From the NCBI RefSeq assembly GCF_031426495.1, contig NZ_JANPLK010000020.1, forward strand, positions 1 to 24,130: 24,130 nt of DNA. The letters are read 5' to 3'. The position numbers and the translations under genes are program-made. Shown piece by piece: positions 7,787 through 15,031 of this stretch. Source of the stretch: Gemmatimonas sp. GTDB lineage: Bacteria > Gemmatimonadota > Gemmatimonadetes > Gemmatimonadales > Gemmatimonadaceae. Positions within the stretch are counted from its first letter, which is position 1, and each line of letters starts with the position of its first letter. A model generated the notes under the pieces. It was not told the origin of the DNA and searched no databases. It worked only from the letters and a program-made list of their open reading frames with translations.

Positions 7787-9052
7787 ATGACGTCACCATC
7801 CCGCCCGAGCACGATTGCCCGTACCGCCATGGCCTACGTGCTGGCGGGAGGCCGCGGTTCCCGTCTCTACGAGATGACCGATCGACGGGCCAAGCCGGCG
7901 GTGTATTTCGGCGGCAAGACGCGCATCATCGACTTCGCGCTGTCCAACGCGCTCAACTCGGGTATTCGACGTATCGGCGTGGCCACGCAGTACAAGGCGC
8001 ACAGTCTCATCCGCCACTTGCAACGTGGCTGGAACTTCCTCCGCCCCGAACGCAACGAAAGCTTCGATATTCTGCCGGCCAGTCAGCGCGTAAGCGAAAC
8101 GCAGTGGTACGATGGCACCGCCGACGCCGTGTATCAGAACATGGATATCATCGAGGCGTATCACCCGGAGTACATGGTGATTCTCGCTGGTGATCATATC
8201 TACAAGATGGACTACGAGCAGATGCTCGAGCAACACGTGGCCCAGAATGCCGACGTTACCGTTGGCGTGCTCGAAGTCGCGCGTAAGGAGGCCTCCGGAT
8301 TCGGCGTGATGCACGTCGACACTGATGATCGCATCGTGCACTTTCTCGAGAAGCCAGTCGACCCGCCGGGGATTCCGGGTAATCCGGAGATGGCGCTCGC
8401 CAGCATGGGCATCTACGTGTTCAAGACCACGTTCCTGTTCGACTTGCTGCGCCGCGATGCTGCCGACCCGAGTTCGTCACGCGATTTCGGCAAGGACATC
8501 ATCCCGTATGTCGTGGCCAACGGCAAGGCGGTCGCACATCGCTTCGGCACGTCGTGTGTGAAGGCGCATCGCGAGCTGGAAGCCTACTGGCGCGACGTCG
8601 GCACGATCGACGCGTACTGGGAAGCGAACATCGATCTCACCAGCGTCATCCCGTCGCTTGACCTGTACGATCAGAATTGGCCGATCTGGAGCTACAGCGA
8701 AATCACGGCACCGGCCAAGTTTGTGCACAACGATACGCATCGCCGTGGTGCCGCCATCAATTCGCTGGTGGCCGGCGGTTGTATCGTGTCGGGCTCGCAC
8801 GTCGAGAAATCGCTGCTCTCCACCGGCGTAAAAGTGCACTCGTTCGCGCATCTCGATGGCGCCGTGGTGCAGCCCTACGTCGAAATCGGCCGCGGCGCGC
8901 GACTGCGCAATGTGGTGATCGATCGCGGCGTGGTCATACCCGCCGGACTCGTGGTCGGTGAAGACGCCGAGAAGGACGCCACGCGGTTCCGCCGTACCGA
9001 CAAGGGCCGCGTGTTGATTACGCAACCGATGATCGACCGGCTGCCGGAGTAG
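7787..9052 (+). CDS. glgC: Glucose-1-phosphate adenylyltransferase
   Basis: A 421-residue enzyme that makes ADP-glucose from glucose-1-phosphate and ATP, the committed step of bacterial glycogen synthesis. The nucleotidyltransferase domain opens with AYVLAGGRGSRLYEMTDRRA, and KPAVYFGGKTRIIDFALSN supplies the next binding lysine. GTADAVYQN, ILAGDHIYKMDY (metal and base catalysis), FLEKP (sugar-phosphate site) and WRDVGTIDAYWEAN follow. The C-terminal third is the left-handed beta-helix (INSLVAGGCIVSG, SLLSTGVKVHS, VVIDRGVVIPAG). The ATG at 7787 gives MTSPSRPSTIARTAMAYVL and the typical length; the frame extends upstream to 7634 but overlaps glgA, so that extension is rejected. Regulation by effectors is likely for the family, but the effector cannot be read here. 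Confidence 0.96.
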   Translation: MTSPSRPSTIARTAMAYVLAGGRGSRLYEMTDRRAKPAVYFGGKTRIIDFALSNALNSGIRRIGVATQYKAHSLIRHLQRGWNFLRPERNESFDILPASQRVSETQWYDGTADAVYQNMDIIEAYHPEYMVILAGDHIYKMDYEQMLEQHVAQNADVTVGVLEVARKEASGFGVMHVDTDDRIVHFLEKPVDPPGIPGNPEMALASMGIYVFKTTFLFDLLRRDAADPSSSRDFGKDIIPYVVANGKAVAHRFGTSCVKAHRELEAYWRDVGTIDAYWEANIDLTSVIPSLDLYDQNWPIWSYSEITAPAKFVHNDTHRRGAAINSLVAGGCIVSGSHVEKSLLSTGVKVHSFAHLDGAVVQPYVEIGRGARLRNVVIDRGVVIPAGLVVGEDAEKDATRFRRTDKGRVLITQPMIDRLPE

Positions 9053-9073
9053 GGAGAACCGGTTGGTCCGTGG

Positions 9074-10309
9074 CTACATCGGGAGCGAAGCGATTCGCGC
9101 CAGGAGAAATCGCCGCTCCGGCGCCTGCGTCGTGAGCGCCAGCGCCTTGGTGAAGCTCGTCCGGGCCTCGTCGGCACGGTCGGCCCGACGACAGAGCTCA
9201 CCCCGCGCCGAGTGCGCGAACCGATAGTCGGCCAGCGCGCCGGAATCGAGCAGCTCATCGATCACGGCGATGCCGGTTTCGACGCCACCATGTCCGCCAT
9301 CGCGTATCGCGATCGCCACGGCACGATTGAGCTGCACCACCGGGGATGGATTGGCGCGCAGGAGCAGATCGTAGAGTGCCACGATTTCGTGCCAATCGGT
9401 CGCAGCGGCGGACGGCGCCTCCGCGTGCACGGCCGCGATGGCCGCCTGCAGTGTGAACGCACCGATACGACGGCTCCGCAGGGCGCGTTGTACCAGCTGG
9501 CTTCCCTCAGCGATCAGCTCGCGGTTCCAGCGCCGGCGGTCCTGATCTTCCAACAACACGATCTCACCGTTGGCACCGGTGCGTGTATGGCGGCGGGCCT
9601 CATGCAACAGCATGAGGGCGACGAGTCCGTACAACTCCGGTTCATCGAGCAGCGTCATGAGCTCGCGTCCCAATCGGATCGCCTCGGCCGACAGCAACGC
9701 GTGGGTCACGTCGGCCCCGCTCGACGGCGAGTAGCCCTCGTTGAAGACGAGATAGATCACGTGCAGCACGGCGTCGAGCCGATCGGGGAGATCGGCCGGC
9801 GACGGCACGGCGTACGGTATGCGCGCACCGCGGATCTTGGCTTTCGCGCGGACGATGCGCTGGGCGATGGTCGGGGGCGAGGTGAGAAACGCGTGGGCAA
9901 TGGCCTCGGTGGTGAGCCCACACACCTCGCGCAGCGTAAGCGCGATCTGGGCATCAGGCGAGAGCGCCGGATGACAGCAGGTGAACACGAGACGCAGCTG
10001 ATCGTCGGCGATGCTGTCGTCGTCGTGCGCCGGTTCGTGCGCCTCGGGGCTGAGCAGGTCAAGTTCTGCGAAGCGGGTGGCACGGCGCAGGCGGTCGATG
10101 GCGCGAAATCGCCCGGCCGAGATGAGCCAGCTGCGCGGATTGACCGGCACGCCTTCGATCGGCCACCGCACGACCGCCGAGGCGAAGGCATCCTGCATCG
10201 CCTCCTCGGCGAGGTCGAAATCACCGAGAAGACGAATGAGGGTGGCGAGAATGCGACGCGACTCCTTTCGGTACACGGCCTCGATCGCGTCGCGCATGGT
10301 CGGACTCAA
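9074..10309 (-). CDS. ECF-type sigma factor, ECF42-like with C-terminal helical extension
   Basis: A 411-residue sigma-70-family factor. Region 2 reads SRRILATLIRLLGDFDLAEEAMQDAFASA and RSWLISAGRFRAIDRLRR; region 4 contains LTLREVCGLTTEAIAHAFL followed by TIAQRIVRAKAKI. About 230 further residues form a helical, TPR-like extension with VFNEGYSPSSG, LLHEARR and RANPSPVVQLNRAVAIA, the hallmark of the ECF42 group. That group has no classical anti-sigma factor and is paired with DGPF proteins, exactly as here. The start may be TTG 10309, overlapping the upstream stop as TTGA, or ATG 10297 four codons later; neither has a strong ribosome binding site. The C-terminal extension is thought to control activity in the family; the target promoters are unknown. 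Confidence 0.9.
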   Translation of the reverse strand: MSPTMRDAIEAVYRKESRRILATLIRLLGDFDLAEEAMQDAFASAVVRWPIEGVPVNPRSWLISAGRFRAIDRLRRATRFAELDLLSPEAHEPAHDDDSIADDQLRLVFTCCHPALSPDAQIALTLREVCGLTTEAIAHAFLTSPPTIAQRIVRAKAKIRGARIPYAVPSPADLPDRLDAVLHVIYLVFNEGYSPSSGADVTHALLSAEAIRLGRELMTLLDEPELYGLVALMLLHEARRHTRTGANGEIVLLEDQDRRRWNRELIAEGSQLVQRALRSRRIGAFTLQAAIAAVHAEAPSAAATDWHEIVALYDLLLRANPSPVVQLNRAVAIAIRDGGHGGVETGIAVIDELLDSGALADYRFAHSARGELCRRADRADEARTSFTKALALTTQAPERRFLLARIASLPM

Positions 10310-10659
10310 TCCATCTGGGTGGAGACGGGCCGTACTTCGATGCTGCCGGTGCGTGCTGACGGGATGCGCGACGCGATCTGAATGGCCTCGTTGAGATCGC
10401 GCGCGTTGATGAGGTAGAAGCCCCCCAGCTGCTCTTTCGTCTCGGCGAACGGCCCGTCGGTGGTGGACATCTTGCCGTTGCGAATGCGCACCGTGGTGGC
10501 GGTGTGCACCGGCTGCAGCTCCTCGCCAGCAATCATGTTGCCGCTGGCGATGATGTCATTGGTGAACGTGCCGTATTCGCCCATGAAGGCGCCCATGTCG
10601 GTGGGCGACATGGCGGACAGCGTGGACTCGGCGTCATAGATCAGGCAGAGATACTTCAT
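10306..10659 (-). CDS. DGPF-domain (YCII-related) protein, partner of the ECF sigma factor
   Basis: A 117-residue protein of the YCII/DGPF family. It starts MKYLCLIYDAE and carries TTDGPFAETKEQLGGFYLI, the motif that names the family, followed by the DLNEAIQIASRIP helix. An AGGAG Shine-Dalgarno lies about 9 bases before the ATG. It is the first gene of a two-gene operon with the ECF42-like factor and overlaps it by up to 4 bases. Genes of this type commonly precede ECF42 genes; their function is not settled. Confidence 0.9.
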   Translation of the reverse strand: MKYLCLIYDAESTLSAMSPTDMGAFMGEYGTFTNDIIASGNMIAGEELQPVHTATTVRIRNGKMSTTDGPFAETKEQLGGFYLINARDLNEAIQIASRIPSARTGSIEVRPVSTQMD

Positions 10660-10941
10660 ACTTCAAGCTCCTGGCGGATGGTGAATCGGGGTGGACACCA
10701 TCTGGTCGAACGGGGAGCGGGAAATTCGACACCCGGCCGAACATCCTTGGCGAGCACCGGAAACGGATTGTTCCAGCCTGACATGCCGTTCAATTTCTTG
10801 AAATGAACAGCCGACGAGCCGCTGAGTCCGTCGCACATCGAGGATGATCGGTTGTTATCCGTTCGTATCCATTCGTATTCGTTCGTATCCGTGTCAGGCT
10901 GGAACAGTCGGTTTCCGCTCGTATCCAAGCGGATCGACCGG
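10660..10941. repeat. Intergenic region with 10-base tandem repeats and a 15-base inverted repeat
   Basis: No gene is supported in these 282 bases. Four tandem 10-base units of consensus GTTCGTATCC occupy 10851-10890, with a further degenerate copy at 10917-10926. A perfect 15-base inverted repeat is formed by TGTTCCAGCCTGACA (10769-10783) and its exact reverse complement (10892-10906), 108 bases apart and enclosing the tandem block. The region must also hold the promoter of the DGPF/sigma operon, which reads leftward from 10659. A 90-residue frame on the minus strand crosses the repeats and is most likely noise. Confidence 0.7.
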
Positions 10942-12006
10942 TCACGCCGTGTTCAGGTTGTACCGCATGATCCCCGCGTGGACACCGGTCCTGTCGCGTT
11001 CCAGCTCGTACACATCACCGCGTGGACCGGGCGCCGCAGCCAGCAACGCGTGTAGCGCCGCACGCTCGGCCACCGAAAACTCCAGCGATAGCGACGCCAA
11101 CGTCGCCGGGAGGTGATCGGCGTGCCGAGCGCCGAAGATCACCGAGGTCACGGCGGGCTGGTCCAACACGGCCCGGAGCGCTACGGCGCCGATCGTGGTG
11201 GCATGCGCATCGGCGAGGTCACGCATGGTGCGCAGCAACTGCTGAAACGCGGGCCAGCCGCCGAACTCGTCGATGATCAGTTTGTATTTCACCAACGAGC
11301 GGTTCTCGAGCGGAGCAATGGGCTCACGCACACCGAGCCAACGCTCGTGAAAGAAGCCGCCAGCCAGCGCGCCGTAGGTGAGCAGCCCGACGTCATGCTC
11401 GGCGCACAGCGTCGCCATGTCGCCCAGCGCACGGCGGTCCATCAGCGAGCACTGCACCTGATGCGACACGATAGGAATGCCCGCATCAAGCAACGCACGC
11501 AGGCGCGGCGTATCAAAGTTCGTCACCCCGAGCTGACGGATCTTACCGACGCGTTTGAGTTCGGCCAGATGACCGGCCACCTCGAGCCATCCCGGCACGT
11601 CGAAATTCCACCAGTGGAACTGCACGAGGTCGAGTGTGTCGACACCAAGTCGCATGAGCGAGCGGTCGACCAGACGCTCGACATCGGCGCGGGTGAGCGT
11701 GGGCAGCGCGTCGCGATCAGGGACGCACTTGGTGTGTACGCGAATCGTCGGGGCAGCGGCGCCGTACCGTTCATGCCAGCCGCGCAGGAACTCCCCAATG
11801 AGCTCCTCTACGCCGGTGTAGATGTCGGCGCAGTCGAACGCCGTGATGCCCGCTTCCGCGAAGGCCACCATGTCGGCGATGGCATGCGCCCGATCGACCG
11901 TGCCATGTCCACCGGCCAGCTGCCAGCCGCCCTTGATGAGACGGGGGACCACATAGCCCGGTGCCAGTGCGCGCGAGGGCACCGGCGGATGCACCACGGC
12001 GCTCAC
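10942..12006 (-). CDS. Aldo/keto reductase
   Basis: A 354-residue NADP(H)-dependent oxidoreductase of the AKR barrel fold. The catalytic tetrad is visible by motif: Asp58 and Tyr63 in FDCADIY, Lys93 in VHTKC, and His131 in QFHWWN. LGVTNFDTPRLRALL and later VTSVIFGARHADHLPATL are the NADP-binding end of the barrel. The start is GTG 12006, which overlaps the stop of the TIGR04076-like gene in GTGA; the frame extends upstream to 12285, but only as a shadow of that gene. The product begins with a GTG-encoded Met then SAVVHPPVPSRALAPGYVVP. Its substrate is not apparent, though coupling to the upstream gene suggests a shared task. Confidence 0.9.
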   Translation of the reverse strand: MSAVVHPPVPSRALAPGYVVPRLIKGGWQLAGGHGTVDRAHAIADMVAFAEAGITAFDCADIYTGVEELIGEFLRGWHERYGAAAPTIRVHTKCVPDRDALPTLTRADVERLVDRSLMRLGVDTLDLVQFHWWNFDVPGWLEVAGHLAELKRVGKIRQLGVTNFDTPRLRALLDAGIPIVSHQVQCSLMDRRALGDMATLCAEHDVGLLTYGALAGGFFHERWLGVREPIAPLENRSLVKYKLIIDEFGGWPAFQQLLRTMRDLADAHATTIGAVALRAVLDQPAVTSVIFGARHADHLPATLASLSLEFSVAERAALHALLAAAPGPRGDVYELERDRTGVHAGIMRYNLNTA

Positions 12007-12398
12007 CCTGCCTCCGGTGCCGGAGGCAGCGGCACCAGCGTGACATCGGCATGACGGAAGGTCGTGGTGCCCGTGCGCGTGATACGAAACCGCCCGCCGC
12101 AGTGCGGATCGGGACAGGCGATGTCGGCGTCGGTCGTCATCCAGTCGTTGGGATGGGTGGGGCGCTGCTTGGCCGGCAGCAGCGGCAACAGCGCCGCCAG
12201 CGGATAGAGCGGAAACGTCTGACCGGCAGGGAACGCGATATTCTCGCCGCGCAGCGTGAAGGAGTCGCCCGCCTGGTGATTGCACACCATGGGCCGGTCG
12301 GTGGCGATCACCTCCACCCGCAGGTCGAACAGCGTGAAGGCGTCGTCGCGCGCGGGCGGTGTGGCGCTCGGTGCGGGGTCCCGATTGGTCTCAGACAT
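12003..12398 (-). CDS. TIGR04076-like small protein
   Basis: A 131-residue protein from ATG 12398 (MSETNRDPAPSATPPARDDA). The core reads FDLRVEVIATDRPMVCNHQAGDSF as one strand-rich segment, then FTLRGENIAFPAGQTFPLYPLAALLPLLPAKQ, then CPDPHCGGRF. The order of Cys, HxxGDxF and a later ALLPLL helix fits the TIGR04076 family, which has no known function. Three cysteines and several histidines could bind a metal, but this is inference. It overlaps the aldo/keto reductase by GTGA, forming a two-gene operon, and is divergent from the antiporter 38 bases away. An upstream extension of the frame to 12479 overlaps the antiporter start and is rejected. Confidence 0.65.
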   Translation of the reverse strand: MSETNRDPAPSATPPARDDAFTLFDLRVEVIATDRPMVCNHQAGDSFTLRGENIAFPAGQTFPLYPLAALLPLLPAKQRPTHPNDWMTTDADIACPDPHCGGRFRITRTGTTTFRHADVTLVPLPPAPEAG

Positions 12399-12436
12399 GG
12401 CGCGAACGATAGCGCCACACGACCTTCTCCTGCCAT

Positions 12437-13861
12437 ATGTCCAGCCAATTGCCAAGCCCAACCGCTCCCCCTGCCGCACCGTCGGCGCCGCTCACGTTCA
12501 CCGGCGGACTGGCGGGTGCGCTGGCCCCGTTCGCGGCCTTCCTTGGCGGCGTGGCCTGGCTCGCGCTGAACGGCGCGCCGGATGAGAAGGGCTTCTGGCC
12601 GATTCTGCTCGGTGCGCTCATTCTGGGTCTGCTGCTGGCGCAGGATCGTGAACGGTATGCCGACGCGATGCTGGACGGCATGAGCCAGCGTGTGGTGATG
12701 GTGATGCTGTGCGCGTGGCTGTTCGCCGGCGTGATGGGGGCGGTGCTGAGCGCGGGTGGTCTGGTGACCGGACTCGCTTGGGCTTCGCGCACGCTGGGGT
12801 TAAGCGGCGGGGCGTATGTGGCGGCGACCTTTCTCACCACGGCGATCGTGTCCACCGCTACCGGCACGAGCTTCGGCACGATCCTGCTGTGTGGCCCGAT
12901 TCTCTATCCGGCGGGTGGCGCGGCGGGTGCGATGCCGGCGGCGCTGATGGGGGCGGTGCTCGCTGGATCGACGTTCGGCGACTCGATGTCGCCGGTCTCG
13001 GATACCACGATTGCCTCGAGTGGCACGCAGCGCGTGGACATCGGCGGCACCGTGCGCAGTCGGCTGCGATATGCCGTACCGGCGGGGCTCGCCGCACTCG
13101 TGGCATCGGCGCTGCTGGGCGGCGGCACGGTGGTCGACGCCGTGACCACCACGGTCGCGAGCGCAGCCCCTTCTGCACCTACGTCGCCGAAGGGACTCGT
13201 GCTGCTCATTTCGCCCGCGCTGGTGATCGCGATGCTGCTACGCCGTACGCATCTCATTACCGCGTTGCTGACTGGGGTGGCGACGTCCGTCGGTATCGCG
13301 CTCGCGTTTCGGTTGGTGACGCCGTACGACCTGTTGCACATCGCCCCGGGCACCTTCGGCGCGAACGGCGTGCTGGTGGACGGCATGCAGCGCGCGATCG
13401 GCGTGAGCGTGTTCACGTTGCTGCTGGTGGCGCTGGTGGGCACACTGCAAGCCACTGACGTGCTCGACCGGTTGGTGCGTGCGTCGGAGCAGCGGGCGCA
13501 CTCAGCCCGGGCCGCCGAGGGATGGATGGTGGGGGTGGTATCGGCGGCGGTACTGCTGACCACGCACAGCGTGGTGGCCATTCTGGCCGTCGGCGAGTTT
13601 GCGCGGCAGACGGGTGAACGCTTCGGCATCGATGGCTATCGTCGTGCCAACCTGCTCGATCTCACCGTCTGCACGTGGCCCTTCCTGCTGCCGTATTTTC
13701 TGCCCACGATACTGACCGCCAGCGCGAGCCGCAGCGGCGAGGCCTTCGGTATGCCGCCGCTCACGGCCGGCACGGTGGGCCTCTACAACACGTATGCGTG
13801 GGCGCTGGTGGTGACGGTGCTGCTTGCGGTGATCACGGGATACGGGAGGAAACGCGGCTGA
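12437..13861 (+). CDS. NhaC-family Na+/H+ antiporter
   Basis: A 474-residue membrane protein with about 11-12 hydrophobic segments. The family's most telling motif, FGDSMSPVSDTTIASS, is intact in the first half, preceded by STATGTSFGTILLCGPILYPAGG. The second half repeats the pattern with TTHSVVAILAVGEFAR and LLDLTVCTWPFLLPYFLP. Such carriers exchange Na+ (or an organic ion pair, as in malate/lactate antiporters) for protons. The start at ATG 12437 is followed by a Pro/Ala-rich tail before helix 1. It ends at 13861, immediately before the CRISPR-cas locus, and marks the end of the GC-rich housekeeping block. Confidence 0.88.
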   Translation: MSSQLPSPTAPPAAPSAPLTFTGGLAGALAPFAAFLGGVAWLALNGAPDEKGFWPILLGALILGLLLAQDRERYADAMLDGMSQRVVMVMLCAWLFAGVMGAVLSAGGLVTGLAWASRTLGLSGGAYVAATFLTTAIVSTATGTSFGTILLCGPILYPAGGAAGAMPAALMGAVLAGSTFGDSMSPVSDTTIASSGTQRVDIGGTVRSRLRYAVPAGLAALVASALLGGGTVVDAVTTTVASAAPSAPTSPKGLVLLISPALVIAMLLRRTHLITALLTGVATSVGIALAFRLVTPYDLLHIAPGTFGANGVLVDGMQRAIGVSVFTLLLVALVGTLQATDVLDRLVRASEQRAHSARAAEGWMVGVVSAAVLLTTHSVVAILAVGEFARQTGERFGIDGYRRANLLDLTVCTWPFLLPYFLPTILTASASRSGEAFGMPPLTAGTVGLYNTYAWALVVTVLLAVITGYGRKRG

Positions 13862-14020
13862 CGGGTCGAGCGTGTGATGCACGTTTACGTCCCAGACCAC
13901 CTCTTGTCCCTGCCAAGTTCTCGCGTTTGTCAGACCATGATCGCAAATATCTAAGTAGAGATATGGGCGCGATGTGCTCCACGTCAGATTTGCCGTTCTG
14001 ACCACAGAGGAAACTCAGCA
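13862..14020 (+). promoter_or_regulatory. Upstream region of the cas1/cas2-3 unit
   Basis: This 159-base gap precedes cas1. It holds an inverted repeat ATATCT-6-AGATAT (13947-13964), a possible -35 TTGTCA at 13927-13932, and an AGAGGAAA ribosome binding site just before the cas1 ATG. The repeat overlaps where a -10 element would sit and could be an operator. No pseudo-repeat resembling the CRISPR repeat is visible here. Confidence 0.4.
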
Positions 14021-15031
14021 ATGAAGCAAGTCCCGGCCAGTGACCTGAAGACTGTCTTGCACTCAAAGCGCGCAAACCTCTACTACCTCGAACACTGTCG
14101 CGTACTTGTAAACGGGGGCCGTGTCGAATATGTGACCGACGAGGCAAGGCGCTCGCTGTACTGGAACATTCCGATCGCCAACACGACCACGATCCTGCTT
14201 GGCACCGGTACGTCGATTACACAGGCAGCGGTACGAGAGCTCGCAAAGGCGGGCGTTATGATCGGCTTCTGCGGTGGTGGTGGCACGCCGTTGTTTGCCG
14301 GGACTGAGCAGCAGCTCGAAGTCGCTTGGTTCCCAGCACAAAGTGAGTACCGTCCTACTGAGTATCTACAAAATTGGGCTAGTTTCTGGTTTGACGACAC
14401 TCAACGTCTCGCAGCAGCGAAACTATTCCAACGCGACAGACTTGAAAATGTGAAGAAGCACTGGGCGGGTAGCAAGACACTCAAGGATCAGGGATTCTCG
14501 ATTGACGCTGCGACTCTGGACCAAGCCGTCGACCGCGCAGCAGCGGCAATCGATGCAGCACATGACCAGACGGTTCTACTGACCGAAGAGGCGCGGTTGA
14601 CGAAGGAGCTATACAAACTGGCGAGTCGTGCCACTTCATACGGAACGTTCACGCGTGTGAAGCGCGGCGATGGAGTCGATCCCGCCAACCGGTATCTCGA
14701 CCATGGCAACTACCTGGCCTATGGTCTCGGCGCAACGGCAGCGTGGGTGCTGGGCCTACCGCACAGTCTCGCGGTCCTACATGGCAAGACCCGCCGAGGC
14801 GGATTGGTCTTTGACGTAGCCGACCTGGTTAAAGACGCCGTGATCCTACCACAGGCATTTTTGTCGGCGGTAAAAGGGCACTCCGAGCAGGAGTTCCGAC
14901 AGGCGTGCATCGAAGCGCTCACTCGTTCCGAGGCGTTGGACACGATGATTGAGACATTGAAGTCGACATCGATTGCGCTTGGTCGCCGTCGCTCGGAAGT
15001 GCCACTTCCACAAGCGGCAGAAAGCACGTGA
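14021..15031 (+). CDS. cas1: Type I-F CRISPR integrase Cas1
   Basis: A 336-residue Cas1 of the I-F subtype, the metal-dependent integrase that inserts new spacers at the leader end. Glu190 (in LLTEEARLTKELY), His254 (in LAVLHGKTRRGG) and Asp265/Asp268 (in FDVADLVKD) fall at the same residue numbers as the metal ligands of Pseudomonas aeruginosa Cas1, and the length is close to that protein. The N-terminal beta domain begins HSKRANLYYLEHCRVLV. The stop overlaps the start of cas2-3 as GTGA, so Cas1 and its partner are translationally coupled. In this subtype Cas1 works in a complex with the Cas2-3 fusion. The base composition is visibly less GC-rich than the flanking genes. Confidence 0.97.
   Translation: MKQVPASDLKTVLHSKRANLYYLEHCRVLVNGGRVEYVTDEARRSLYWNIPIANTTTILLGTGTSITQAAVRELAKAGVMIGFCGGGGTPLFAGTEQQLEVAWFPAQSEYRPTEYLQNWASFWFDDTQRLAAAKLFQRDRLENVKKHWAGSKTLKDQGFSIDAATLDQAVDRAAAAIDAAHDQTVLLTEEARLTKELYKLASRATSYGTFTRVKRGDGVDPANRYLDHGNYLAYGLGATAAWVLGLPHSLAVLHGKTRRGGLVFDVADLVKDAVILPQAFLSAVKGHSEQEFRQACIEALTRSEALDTMIETLKSTSIALGRRRSEVPLPQAAEST

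Noticed and set aside
9212..10381. A 389-residue plus-strand frame opposite the sigma factor.
   Set aside because: It is a shadow of the ECF42-like gene, whose regions 2 and 4 are plainly recognisable.
10656..10928. A 90-residue minus-strand frame (beginning MDTSGNRLFQPD) upstream of the DGPF gene.
   Set aside because: It is made largely of the intergenic repeats, has no family resemblance and overlaps the DGPF ribosome binding site region.
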